A stretch of 64,000 bases of DNA from Tanypteryx hageni. Lineage: Eukaryota > Arthropoda > Insecta > Odonata > Petaluridae. The stretch is taken from contig CM054117.1 in NCBI GenBank assembly GCA_028673005.1, forward strand, positions 32,646,561 through 32,710,560, in the 5' to 3' direction. The notes beneath the pieces are model-generated. The model worked only from the letters and a program-made list of their open reading frames with translations. It had not been told where the DNA came from and did no database searches. The position numbers were made by a program, and so were the translations under genes. Below are positions 25,401 to 40,400 of the stretch, piece after piece (position 1 is the first letter of the stretch; every line of letters starts with the position of its first letter).

Positions 25401-28400
25401 TTTCAATGTAAGCGTGAAATATCTTTCTATTTGAAATGTTAAGTTGTCCATTATTACAAAGCATTGGAGTCGTTTCTAACTTCAAGTTTTGTCACAACAT
25501 GTTTCATTTGTTTTATATCTACATGAAACTTTTCACATAAATTTTCAATCGGTTTTTGTCCTTGATGCATTAGTTTCATTGTAAGCTTAGTGCAAATGCA
25601 CTTGAAAGCCTGAGTCTAACAATGCAAAAATCTGAGATGAACAATGCCAGCTACCCTAGCAACTTCCTTTTTGAAATGTTGAAAACTGGAGAAAATTGAA
25701 TGTAACTTAAAATATGAGCAAACACGAACTAAACAACAGAATTGATAGTAAGAATCACTTCTTGTTGAATTCAAGTTTTCATGAGGCATAACTGTTTTAG
25801 AGTGTAGGTTCTATCTTTACAAGATAGACTGTTTCTGAAGTTTTTAAAAGGTTTTATAGTATTGTGTTAAAAATATCTTTCCTATAAAAGTGCAATTTTA
25901 GTTAGTTTTCTAATTCTGTTGTTCATTACTTATCAGTTATTTGCAAAAAAATTCATTCCTTTGTTTTCTGTAGATTTTCAGTGTTGATAGATGAATTTCC
26001 TTAAATTTAACAGTGATAATAACTTCTTCATCCATCTTAAAGATAGATTCCATAAAATTTTAATACATTCCCTGCTCATGTCAATTTTCAGAATGTTAGT
26101 TATGACTTTGATGTTATTTATAATAGAGAATTTCTGAAACACTTAATACATAGGTAAGCTATGTTGTTTCACTCCTGTAATAGTGGCCTGCTAATTAAAT
26201 AGTCTTTTCAAGTCTATCTTATCTTCTTCCTAACATGAATGGTTTAAAATGCTTAACCAAGCTTTAGATTTCTGACAATAATGGGAACTCCATTGTACAT
26301 TCTTTATGATTTTGTTAATCTTATTTATTTTTTAGCAACTTGATATCAAATTTGAAATCCATTACAGCAAAATCCCATTACACAATGCATGATGATGAAG
26401 CAGTCTTTAGATTTACACCCATCCTCTGTCAAATTTTCATTCACATTTCCTCTACATGTCTGTATGGCGCTGGACACCCATAGATACTCCACATGAACAT
26501 GTCTACTTTATTTTTGATGGAGAATGCATTCAGTACTTTATTGTTAGTTAAAAAAGATTTTTTTAAATGTTTTATTTAACTTTTTGTTTAATATATTGAA
26601 CCCTGAGAGAAGAGGGGAATGGTTAGGAAAAACATATTCGTTTACCAACTTGGTGCATGACGAACTTATAATTTCAATTTGTTCCATTGTGTCCAGTTTT
26701 CATCCTTTGCGTAAAAAACTAAGAATTTTTGGCACAAAATTTTTGCATAAAATATATTGTTGAAAAGTACGATTTTTGTTTTATTATGAATAATATTAAT
26801 CACTTTCATGAAGTCATGCCTCATAAGGTTATTTATAATACTAAGTTACTCTATGGGCAAGTGAATGCTTTATTAACATTTATATCTTACTGCCCCATCT
26901 TTTTCATGTGCATGTACAGGTAGTTCCTGCTTTTCATCATTTTGCTTTTCGCCATTTCATTCATACGTCAGTTCCAAATTGACATCCTTTCATTTTTCAG
27001 TCTTCCATCTAATTGATTATCGAATACCATTTGATTTTTTATAATTATTCGTGTGTCTGTGTTGATTTAATAATTCATCGCAAGTGAACTTTAGTAAGAT
27101 TGCAAATTTGTTGTTGACTAAGGTGATCCTAATTAAATTAATTAAATGCGTGTCTTAATAATGTGCATTATGATGAAATCTAAATTAATGATTTTGTTTA
27201 ACAACAATGCCTTTCAAATGTGTTATTGAAATTTAAAGTAATGATTGCATCTTTAGTAAGTGTGTTTCATCTATTCTTTTGAACACTTATCTTATAATCT
27301 TTTTAAATATGTATTGCTAAGAATTTTTTAGTCGTGCCCTTGGTCAGGAACGAAACCCCTAATTTTTTATATTGTATCTATGTAAAGAACTGATCCATTT
27401 TTCATCGATCCACTTTTCGTGGCGATTTTCAGGAGCATAACCTGACATCAAAGCGGGGACTGCCTGTATAATGATTATGTGTTGATCAGAAAGAAATATT
27501 TTTGTTAAATTAATCCACCCCAATTACAATTTCAGGTTTAAATGCTAGCTTTTTATTTAAGGTAGGGATCACCAAATATTTTACTGCAAGGGCCACTTGA
27601 GGCTTTATGATCCACTGTGCAGGCCACATACAGCATTTTAAATGACTGATTGGACCGTGTGATGATTTAAAAGAGCAAGTTTCGAAAACTATTTTGATTC
27701 TGTAATATGTAATTCGCTCATATTAAAAGCAGATTTCACCCAAGTACTTGGAAAATGTCGTTTATATATCTAATGAATATTCTTGTTGATAAGGCGGGCC
27801 GGATCAAATCACTGCACAGACCAGATGTGGCCCGCGGGCCGTAGTTCGGGGACCCCTGATTTCAGGCATGCAGTGTTTTACATAAACTTTTACAGCATTG
27901 AACAGATATTATAGCAAATTTTGCCTTTAAAATGCAGGTTATCCATGCCTACCCGTCCCAATTGACACTAATAATTGGGGTTTTACTGAATAAAGCAGAT
28001 TTTTATCCTGATAATCACAGATAATATAAATGCAACTCGATGTTCTAATGAAACGTAAAAGTGTGTTGTATTGTTATTTTTATATTTCTTAAAAAATGCT
28101 ACATGCAATAAAAATTCTTCCTTTTTCATTTATTTGAAAAAATGTACAGTCAGACCCCAAGTTAGCACCACCATTTGTCCATCACTGACAATGGCACAAA
28201 AGCGGGAGTGCCGGTAAACCAAGGTATATGCTGGCTCTATGAATTCATAAGATGGAAGTTTTGTTTACAACGATTCATGGGCAGTATGCAGGAGTGGCTC
28301 TATATGGGGGGGAGGGGGAGGATTGGGGGGGGGAAGGGGGGGGGAGGGCAGTAAATCAGGGTTTGACTGTGTATGAAACCCTCAAGTTTTTCTAAACACT

Positions 28401-31400
28401 CTATGAATGGATATCTTTTCAGAATTCCAGAACTCACTACAACTGGGATTTGAATAGCAACACTTGTCACTTCCCGACTGCAAAACAAGATGAACAGCCA
28501 TCACTGTGCTATTTATGTCAAACATGGCCAACATTAATTTAAAAAGAGATTTATGGACTTTGAGTGGGTCAAAAAATTGTTTGGGACATTTGCTAACCCC
28601 TTTTGAAGCACCATATACGTACAGACAATGACTCCAGTTTAAACTCGTATGTCCATCCTTCAGAATAACAATGAACTGAAGTCAAAATAAAAGGAGAAAA
28701 ATTAGCTGAATCTTCATCGGTGCCTTCCTAAGGACTCCTATCTCAATCTATGCCAGATGACAGCTGCTTGTGAAACTGAACAAATCAACACATCGCAACT
28801 GATTGACAGATAAAAATCTGACTTCAATCATGTAGCTGAACACATGAAGTCATAAACCTGATTTGAAATATTTGACTTTGGAAATGCAGCCCCAGGTGTT
28901 GAATTGAAATGCGATGAAGTTCAATGCTAAAATAGATTTTTAAATTTAGTTGGGATTTAATTTCTGATTGAATGTACAAATCAGAAACACTTATTTTGAC
29001 AAAATATTTCATTGATGCATTTTAAATTCATTTACAAGAATTATTCCAGTACTATTTTCGAAAAAAAGTAATTAATAACAAAATATTTACATTGCTTTTT
29101 TTCTTAATTTATACATTGATGGTTTCATAATGTGGAGCAGAGATCCAAGGAGAATAGCTACCATGGCTCTTTGATAGAAAAAAGTGGTGTATCACTTACT
29201 TAAAATGAGGAGTAAAGCTGGGTAAGAATTGAAAGAATGATTCATTACATACACAGAATAATATAATGAGGTTTAGATCAGACAAAACTATGCAGAACTA
29301 TGCTTGCTACAGTATATATTTGAGTCTTAAAAGGAAATAATAATACTGATGACTAGCAAAGGACTTACTTCTAAATTCCCCAAATCCTTACGCCAAAGTG
29401 GCATGTAACACAACACATTATTTTTTATAAATAAAAATGGATTATGTAAACAAAGTATTACATTTCAGATGAGATAATAAAAATTAAACTGTTTTAAATC
29501 ATGAAAGCACTGCTTTACTTCTAAAAATCACATTTTTGGCTTCGTGTGTGCTTATGCAGCACTTCGCTCAAGTTCCCTCAAGTATGGTTTAAATTTATAA
29601 GTAAAATTAAATTACAACCACAATTATAAAAATCTAATCGACTCTTGGAATTAAAAAACTAAAAGTACAGACTATTGGCAAATCAAACTCAGAATTTATC
29701 AGTTCATAAAAAATTCGATTTAATAAAATGAATCTAAATAATAATGATGGACTTACCCCCAAATTCTGCTATTCCTTGTGTAAAAATTACATGCAGAAGT
29801 AGAAGTGGCCAAGAATCAATATTGAAATATATTTTTTATATAAATAAAGGTACAAAAGTATCTTGGAATTAAGCAAAAAAATTTTAACTTTTCATGTTGA
29901 CGATACACACTTACCTGAAAAACCTCCAAAACCTGATGCATAATTGTAATGCAAAATAACACATTAAATTTTAAAGTAGCTATAAAATCCTCCAACTAAA
30001 CTTCAAAAGCAGCAAACAAAACACTTGTTCAGTCAACATTCATAAAATAATTTGCTTAAATGATGAAATTTACTGAATAAAGTACATACCATATACTTGA
30101 GGAGAGACAGTTTCAATGCGAGAGCTCAGGTTGTCTGGGGTGCGTATCCAACCAAGACTGCCACCACTTATGTTGGAATGTGATGAACTTTGTGCTGTGG
30201 CAGCAGCTGCAGCAGCCTCTCTCTGATGGCGGTGCTGAGATATGAGGTCACATGCTTTACCCAGGATAACGAGTCCATTTAAGACACGAAAGGAAGCCAG
30301 GCATAGGTAAGACAAGGCAAGTAAGGCAAATGCTGCAGGGCCTTCTATGCGTATGGCATGTGCAAGAACACGAATCATTACCACACCAAGTGGCAAAGGA
30401 ATGAAACCCATTCTGCGAGCCACTAGATCAGAGTGGTCAGAAAATGCCTACAGAGTGAAATAAAAGAAAATTATTCATTCATTTCTTAAATACGTGAATT
30501 AATATTTCACAAAAAATTTACTGATGATTGTAATTACTTCAGTAAACAAGTATTAATTGTTTTTTTAGGTGCATTAATTAAAATTCTTCCGCGCAATTTT
30601 ATTTTTCAAATGCTAAAAATTTTAAATGTATTCAAAAAACATATGTTCTAATATTATGTGTCACAGAAACTTTGATGTGTTTTAGATTTTTAATTTTATT
30701 AGGTATTTATAAATACTATCCCAAACCTCATAAATACTGACAATTTTAAACACAAAAATTATCTTAGGAAATTACATGTATTTAGAGCTACTTTTGTGAC
30801 GTATTTTCCATGAAAAGCATTAAAGGAATGATAAGTGTGGTTGCTAAGAATTAATAACTTTGAATTAACTTTCTCATTTTTAGTAGGCAATGTAGTTACT
30901 TTCAAAACTATCTGACACTTGAAATTTAAATTAATAAAAAAATTGATCCGCAATATAAACAGAAGAAAAATAAGGATTACTTTATACCAGGGATCTGCAA
31001 CCTGTAGCTCCAGAGGCACATATGGCTTCTTGAGTACATACTCTCTGTAGAAGTTAGCTAAGCTCCCTAACCTTTAGCAGTCATGAAACATGCACAATAA
31101 AAGGTCATGCAGGTTGTCACTGTGCAGCTCCCAAGTATTTTGGAATGAGACACAAAACAAAAAGATGACTCTTTTATTTTGAAAGGTTGCTGACCCCTGC
31201 TCTATAGAAATGGTATATATAGTACCTAAGTCACAGCTATATTTTGAAGATGCATTCCTGAAAACTATGACATATGGTAAAAGCTATTTTCTCATAGACA
31301 AAAAGATGAAGGTACAGGTAATGTTCCTGGCAGACATTTTGTGACACATTAGATGATGCAGTACATAAAACATGATATCTTTAAAATAAGCTAAAAAACG

Positions 31401-34400
31401 AAATGAACAAAATTAATACATATAAAAACAGACACCTGAGACGATTCTGAAGTTAAAACTACTGCATAAAATTTGCAACCACATAAAAGGTCATTTGGCA
31501 GTGAATGGACACATTTTGTGACCTCAAATGGGGTAAAATGAAGTTAAACACAAAAATAAATTAAATCACAAAAATTATTATAAGCATGAAATTAAAAGCA
31601 AGAATAAAGGGGTTCAAAACTATAGTAACAATTTATACGTTGCAATTGAAATTTCCTGAATTTTGCCTTAGACTCTCCACAAATGACATAAATGCAAAGC
31701 GATGCAACTTCTAAACATGCTCCTCAGTGGCGGCTCGTAGCTAAAATTAGTGGGGGTGCTGCCCCAGAAAATTTTTAGCCTTTGTTTTAAAATCGTGTAA
31801 AAGGAAAAAAACATGTATAAAAAGAAAATTTATTCAGGAACTTGATAAAATCTTAACAAAAAAAACCAAACATTTTTTACTTACTTTAACTTAAATTGTT
31901 ACAGTTCAAGCTTGATCTATTCATTTAAAAATGAAATCCATTCTTCTTATTTTAATTTGCGCAAAAAGTTCTATAATTTTCTCCTTGATCTCTGGATGAC
32001 AATTGAGGAAAATTTTCTCCATTGAAAGTACTGCAAGCGCATTTAGTCTTTCCGAATTCATAGTGCTTCTTAAAAAAGTTTTTATTCTTTTCAATGTTGA
32101 AAAGCAGCGCTCTGCCTCTGATGTAGTCATGGGAATTGTCAAGAGGATTTTTATCAGTTTCGTAATTAAAATGAATCAAATAGAATAGCTGGAAGCAAAA
32201 TAATAATCTAATTCTACACTCTTCTACACTTTATCACATTCAAGAATATGGTACACTGTTTTTAAGCACAACACACGCTGAGTAAAAAAAACTTCCTTCC
32301 ACCATCACGCCAGAGCCGGCACTGCGAGAGCAACAGTGCTCTCTCTACCTGGCAGTCCCGCCTTCCTCCCCACCACCCCTCCTATGTGCGCATGCGCACA
32401 ACAGTCAAACACCATGTCGCTGGCGCTGTGAAGCGCACAGTTCCATACAAAGATTTTTGTATGTTTTTCATAAACTGGGGGATGGCTACTGAAGTACTGA
32501 CATTAAGCTTAAGGAATATATATTGTACTACAAAAATAAAGAAAGAATTAAAGAAAAAGGACTCGTTATATTAAATGTTATCGATAATATCAAGTGGAAA
32601 TAGGGGGTGCTGCAGTTCCGCAGTGCCTATACACGAGCCGCCACTGATGCTCCTTAATTCATCGATGGAAAATATGTGAAATGACGTATAATAGCGGGGT
32701 TTTACTGTATATGAACAGGCTAAAAATTGCAATAGTGTAGAAATTTAATTTTTGAAGAGTTATACATCACTAGAATAATGTTTTTAAAATGTTTGAATTA
32801 TACCATATTTACTCATATATTTATCTCCCTTTTTCACAAGATTTCTATATAGGGTGTCCGGCGACTTTATGTCATAACTTCAGGATCTTATTCTTTAAGT
32901 GATTTTGAGTAAAAAATGTCATATGGACATGGGTCCGATTCTCATTTGTTACAGAGCTACGGGCAATTGAAATTATCTCGTGCTTTGATTTGTACAACTT
33001 AATGGCTGAAAAAAAATGGTTTAAATAATTATTCATTGTCAACTGTTGAAAAATATATTATTTAAAGAATCATTCGTTCATTTTGTGCCCACATAAACTG
33101 ATTTACAAGAACACTTTATTTTATTTTATCCAAACTTGAGAATGTCTTCAAGTGAGTCATGCAGCATAAGCAATGATAACCTTTGTGACCAAGTATTTGT
33201 GAATTAACCAAGAAAACAAATATTTTTGTGGCATGGTCATCATTTAAGTAAATGTGTGATGGCAATATAATCATCAATGATAAATTAGTAAATTATTTAT
33301 GAATTAACTTAACTCTTTATGATGACTGGTGGCTTGCTCATTGCTACGCAACTTTAAAATAGAATAATACACTTTGCTTTTATAATTCATATATTTCAGG
33401 ATAAAAGAAAATGTACGAATTTAAATTTATTTAACATTATAGTTGAAAAAAGATTACTCGATGGCCTATTCAAATCAAAATCATCAATCAAATTTTCTTC
33501 ACACTGAATATATTGAATGATCAAGGTATAATCCATTAAACTAAATTAGTTCATTGGTTATCCAATGTACATTTCTCACTGTAAATTATGGTTTTATTTC
33601 CAAATGAAATAAAATATAATACTAAACCTATATCCAAAGATTATGAAGCTAACTTTCCAAAAAATAATTAACTGACGAAATTCAACAATTAGACATAAGC
33701 ATGTTTTAGTTCATGTAAATATGTTCAACGGCTCGGATCACTAATAAATTAAAATGTTTAACTGCAATTATATTAAATTGTTTCAATAAATATTTTCTTC
33801 CTTCAAAACTTTTCAGCATTTTACACTGCTTTTAAAAGTGACAGGCAAATGTTAAAAGCCATAATGCTATGTTTTCAGTGCTAAAATTTTACTGTAAACT
33901 GCTTGGAAAGCTACATGAATGACAAAATGGAAGGAAGAAAAAGGGTCTCCCTTTTCTACATCACACATACAAGCATGGTGTGTTTTAGACAACCACCCAG
34001 GGCAGCCCAGTTCTAGAGGCAGCAAAGATGTTATCCTTACGTGTTGATCAAAACTAAATCTTTCTGAGAACTTTAAACACTTCGAGGATGGCCAATTAAT
34101 TCCTCACCAGGGGTGCCAAATTTTAAATAGGGAAATATGGGACAATCGCAACTTTTAAATAGAGAAATACGGGAAATATGGGTCGACCTATTTTCGGAGG
34201 GCATTTAAGAATTTTTTTAGTTATTTCAAATTTTTTATTTAAATGAACGTATGCAAATATCAGAAATATAAATTTTAAAATAATAAAACTAAACACAATT
34301 TACTTTTTTCATTTGAAATTCTTTTCTGATTTTGCTGCAGTTGAAATTCTACATCATTTTTAACAAACTGAAAAAAGTGACAACATGACATCAGAATTAA

Positions 34401-37400
34401 AAGACGGGGATATTATCAACGCTTTTGTAGTAAAACTATACAATGTGGACACATCTAACCCCTCTTTATACAGTGACTCAGTAAATTCAAAGTAACATTC
34501 ATGCGTAATTTTTCATCACCTTGAATAAGTTTCACAATGAAAAATACTTTCAAACAGATTTCACATTTAAAAAAAAAACAAATAAAACAAAATTGTTATT
34601 TGTTGCTATGGATAACAAAATACTGATGCACAATTAAAATTATCGCTTGCAGCACTGGGATGGCTGTCAATATTTACAAGAAAATATGTTTACAAAATAT
34701 GGCGATAGAAGGATTTTGAATACTTTTTATTGCAAATAAAATTATCCTTGGTAGCATAGGCATCATTATCAACAATTAGAAATTTTTATCATAGCAACAG
34801 AAGCAAAGATACCACTTAATGACATACTTAATAAATTCAACAAGTAATCAAAGTACCTCTTAAACAATGTTTTATGAAAAAATGTTTCAAACAAAACTTG
34901 CAGACAATTATATTGTCCACATCTTTGGCAATAATGAATATTTACATCAATTATGTTCTAAATGAGATATTTGAAAAAAAATTGTGAGTAAATCTCCATT
35001 TCTGGTTGGCCAGTTTCATCCAAAATCTTTTCAGACCTTGAATAACATATAAAATTTAAAATATAAATTTTCGTGCTTATTAGTTTTTAAAAATCAATAT
35101 TCTTAATCATACAAGACAGAGTCATATTAATAAGAATATTCTGACCAAGAAAATTAATGACTTTCAATGGAGCACATTACAAACAGAAAAAGATCCATTG
35201 TTATTGTATAATGTTTTGTGGTGCGTTCAATAACATGTATGACGATTCAACTTTACCTTCTAGTAACCATAAGAAAAAATTTAATAAGGATTGGATGAAT
35301 GATGAGTTATTAGTTTTAATAAAAGAAAGGGATAATTTATTTTTAAAATGGAAAAGTTGCTCTAGTAACAAGTGTTACAGACAACAATACAAGAGCTTTA
35401 GAAACATCATAAATGCCAAGTTAAGACTGGGAAAAAAGAAATATTATCACAAGAGATTCGATGCCATTAGTAATGACCCTAAACTAATATGGCAAGAAAT
35501 TAATAATTGCTTAGGTAGAAAATGTAAAATGAATGACTTGAGCGGATTGTCCAAAACAAAAGAAAACAGGAAAGAATTAGCAAATCATTGTATAAATTAC
35601 TTTACTGATACAATATATGTAAGTTAAAAATTTCCTGCTCACATAAATTTAATGTAACTACGTACAGTATTAGGCAAAATAGTATTTTTATCCCAGAGAT
35701 ATATGACAGTGAGGTGATACAAATTTTGAAAAAACTTAAAAATAAAGTTCCTGGTCATGACAGGATTAGACTTATCGATTTAAAATGTAGTGAGGTACTT
35801 ATTCCAGTAAAAAAAATTTCATAAATACTACCTAGTCACTGATACAGTTCCTTCTGACCTAAAAATAGCAATAATAATTCCAATATATAAAGAAGGCATG
35901 AGTATAGATCTGAGTAACTATCGGCCAATCTCTATTTTGTCATCTATGATGAAGATTCTAGAATGTTGCAAATCATTTAACTAAATTTTTAAGTAAAAAT
36001 AAAATCCTATCTGATAGACAGTATGGTTTCCAGCATGGGAAGGATGCTAAATGCGCCTTGGAGCACTTCTCTAATTTAGTCAACAAAAACTTAAATATTA
36101 ATAACTTTGTAATAGTGACTTTCATAGATTTCAAAAAGACCTTGGACACAATAAATATTGATACATTAGAGATATTGCAAAATACTGGAATTAGAGGTGT
36201 TATTTGGAGCTGGTTTAAATCATATCTAACAGATAGGGCTATGAAAGTAAAGGTGGAAGATTGTATTAGTGAAGAAAAATATATAAAGCAGGGTGTACCT
36301 CAGGGTTCAATTCTGAGTCCAATTCTTTTTTATTTATTTATATAAATGATATTATTAATGTGGTATCCAACTGTGACATACTTTTTTATGCTGATGATTT
36401 AGTTATTGTAAGTGCGCACAAAGATTTTGAAATGGCCCTTATAAAAATGCAGGATGATCTAGATAGTCTTATGAAATGGGCATATGATTACGATCTTATA
36501 ATTAATGCTAAGAAATCTAAAGCAATGCAAATATCAAACAGAGCTCCAAAGGTTCAGCAAATTAATGTTAAGATACACGAGCATGAATGCTTGCATAACT
36601 TAAGACTAGACAAAAAGTGTAATTGTGCATTGCCAGAACAGGTTTCTAGTTACAAATACTTAGGAATTACAATAATAATAATATTTCAGATTTGATGAAT
36701 AAATTAATAACCTGAATAATACACTTAGGATAATTTCCTATCATCTTTTTCATATTAAGCATATATTTCCTACTAAGGTTAAAAAGTTGATATATTCTGC
36801 TATGGTTGAATCAATCTTAAGATATGGTATTAATATATGGGGGGCTACCTGTAATAGTCATAAAGATATCCTTACAAGGAATCAGGACATAATTGTTAAA
36901 CTAACTGATATAAATTATACACTGACAAAATATATTAAAACAGGTAAATAAACTAATATATTAGACATTAAGTCGAGAAAAATTAAATTATATAAAATTT
37001 AGATATATCACCCATAAATAAACTACTAAAATACATAACAATTGTTGAAAAATTTTTCTCAGATAAGTACAAGAACGTTAAGCTAAATGCACATAATATG
37101 GACATTCGTAATAACATCGGGTATTTTGTGCCAACATATGTTAACCTAAATAGAAAAAGACAGTTAAATGTAATGTTCCAATATTATTTAATGAACTTCC
37201 AGAAGGAATTCAAAATCCAAGTAAAATATCAGAGGTCAAAGTGAAGACAAAATCATGGTTATACCAGAAAATGCTAGAGATTTTATGGGTAATCTGCAGT
37301 ATTATTGCATGTTAGCATTGAATTCCTTACATTATGTTTATAATAAATTAGATTTAATTATAATAACTAAATTTTATAAAAGATATATTGAATGAAATAA

Positions 37401-40400
37401 TGCAATTAATTGTGAAGTCAGTGGCACCAGTTGATAAGCCAGTAATTGCCTTAACAGGATCAGATTGATACTCTATATTTTTAATAATATGTTTATGAGA
37501 TTATTACATATGTACTGTAGTATGTATTATATTCCTGAGTTATTGTTGATGTAATGTACAATATAATTTGGAAATAAAGTTAAAAAAAAATTAGAGCACC
37601 CACAAAATTTCTATAACACACACACATCATCGAGAAGATAGTGAAAATGTACTGTGGACACATTAAAATGTGCATTTCCATTGAAATGTCAAATTTGATT
37701 TTTTTTCACAAAAACAATACTATCTTCTATACTGCACACAAAGAAAGTGAAAATAGCTTGTGCAATGGCACCCATTTAATAATAACAAAATTGCACAATA
37801 ATTTTACAGATGGTGAAATTCTGATTTATACTAATGAAGGAGAGAGAGAGAGAGAGAATTTGTTCCAAGGAGAAATTTAGCCTTCAGTGAATCACATTTG
37901 CCTTTTATTACTTTCTTTATATGTATTATGTATAGGAGAAAGTATTGTTTCATGAAAAATCAAAATTTCAACAGAAATACACATTTTGAGGTCTCCTGTG
38001 TTTTCACTATTTTCTCAATGATTTTTGTGAGTGTGGTAGGAATTTTGTGGTCTCTCTAACTCAAAAACTAACTATCAGATCAGCACAGAACTTTATATTT
38101 ATGATTTTTATTAGTACCTCAAGGTCTGAAAAGGTTTTAGCTGAAACTGATCAACTGGAAGTGGAGGTGTACTCATGTCATTTTTTCCGTTTGTACCAAT
38201 TATCTCCTTTGGAATAAAAAATGAAAAAGGAGAAACCTCCTTATAACTATAAAAATTAAAATTAAAAAGGAAGTACACAAATACAAATCGGTTAGGGGAA
38301 ATTACTCCACACCTTGGACCGAACACACACAATCTCACATACTCTGGGTTTACTCCACGCCAGGGGCCCTTGCTTACACACGCACGAATCACGCAACCAA
38401 ATAAACCACAAAGTGTACCTACTCCTTTTTTAAAAGAATGACTAAATATGCAATTCGAAATCAATGATTCCATCCTCAGTAGGCCAAATGTAAAGATGAC
38501 GAAATGCAGGAAGTGGGGAGTATATATACACCCAGGACAGTAGGGAAGGAACGAAAAGTAGGGGAGGAAAGAAATAGTTACGTTGTTGTAAAGGAGGAAT
38601 TTGGAAGTCTGTTGGAATTACCGTTGCAAGAAAGAGAAAGCAATGTAGTGTCTACTATAGAACCTGTCTCCTTTAGAACTTAATTTATGTAAATAATAGT
38701 TAATATTGAACTTGTAGAAAATATAATTTTTCACAACTTTTGTTTGAAACATTTTTTTCATAAAATGGATCACGAGATATTTTAATTACCTACATTATAT
38801 TATTCTAATGCTTGCTGCTGAATGGCCAAGCTGAACCTTTTGATTGGTTGCTGAGGAACAGCAGCCCTGCCTCTAATGGCAAGGAATTGAAATATATTAT
38901 TACACGACTAGAGAGCCTGTGACATGTTTTGCAGTCAGAGCCAGCTAAGAAAATCATAGGGCCTTGTTCAAATCGCCTCAAACATTTTTACTTTCTCCAT
39001 ATGCTGTACAGAAGAAATTACTGACTTCATGAAAAAAGAATTCGAGATTTCAACAGAAATACATGTTTTAAGGTCTACTGAGTAAATTTTAAGTATTTCT
39101 TTCTAAAATATCTCCTTCATGACTTAATTTATGTAAATATTTGTTATCAGAGTTGTAGGCAATATAATTTTCTACAAGCTTTGTTTGAAAATTTTTTTCA
39201 TAAAACAGATTGCTAACGAGATATTTTGATTATTTATCTGATTTTGTTGTGCATTGCTAAGTGATACCATTGCTTTCATTGCCATGATAAAATTTTCTAA
39301 TTGTTGGTAGTGAAGCCTACACTGCCAAGGGTAATTTAAATTGTGATAAAAATTATCCCAATGTCATCCAGAGTCATTTTGTAAACATTCTTGTAAATAT
39401 TGACAGCAATCCCAGCACTGCCAACAATAATTTTAATTGTGCAACGATATTTTGTTATAGTTAGCAACAAATAACAATTTAGTTTATTTGTTGTTTTTTC
39501 ATTGTGAAAATTATTCAGTTTAAAAATTATTTTCGAGTGTAATTGCTGATAATTATTCTGAAGGATGCTAATGTTTTGCATTAATATTCATTACTCTTAT
39601 GGAGAAAGTCATGTGTTGGACACATCAGATTTTTTTATAAGACATCAATCTCTCGTAATTGCAGCATTTTAAATAATAATAATTAATAATAATAAGGAAT
39701 ATAATAATTTTTGCTTTAAATTTAGTATACTAAGAATCACTGAATAGATGGAAAATATAATACAAAAGTATGCATCATTATTTTATTTATTTGAAAGTTT
39801 TCTCTTCCATAAAAGTAGGTTCAAACTGATTCTATTTAATTTATTTTTACCACATTTTTAAATGTGCTTATAGTTTCACTTTTCTGTTTCTCTGTCAGTC
39901 CTTCCATTTGTGCACTGGCTTAAATTGAAATTGACAAAACCAGAAATGATAGAGAGCTGAAACTTGAAATATAGATTTGTGCCACTGCCATTTGTTTTTC
40001 TTTAACTTTGAGCTTTGAAAAATATGTAGGATCGGATAGGAGCACATTAAATTTTTTTTTAATATCTCCGAAGGTATAAAAGATGGGGAGCTGAAATTTT
40101 GAGCATACATTTCCACATATATGCCACTTATAAACGAAGCTCTAGTGACTGAATATGTGATGGTATAACCACAAAAAAAATTTTAAATGCTAATTTTTAA
40201 CCATGCTCATGGAACATTACTTGTTTCTCATAGCGAGTGAAATGTTTTTCCAGGTGCTTTATCAAAGTTATATTTTGGATAAAGATTGTGCATTGGGCAT
40301 AAAAAGAGTTCTACCATTTTGTGATGGGTAATATGCTAGCCATCTTAATAAAAACTACTGTGCATGCCGGTATATAAGTCGACCTTTGAAGCTCAAAAAA

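Larger units (their letters stand above)
22462..30089 (-). other. TAPT1 intron D-E (7.6 kb)
   Basis: Bounded by the donor GTATGT at 30089 and the acceptor CAG at 22462. The sequence is AT-rich and CpG-poor. It contains a box B-bearing repeat (23349-23550), a long purine tract (23796-24085), a hAT MITE (27563-27858) and a pogo-like MITE with poly-G (28147-28369). Between 24.1 and 27.5 kb I see no coding sequence or transposon ends. A local (AATA)n run lies near 24713-24735. Confidence 0.8.

Noticed and set aside
32003..32188. Plus-strand frame opposite the hAT dimerisation fragment
   Set aside because: Antisense shadow of the recognised minus-strand transposase sequence.
37837..37856. CRISPR-like or satellite interpretation of short repeats such as (GA)n
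   Set aside because: Simple microsatellites only; no spacer-repeat organisation anywhere in the window, as expected for animal DNA.
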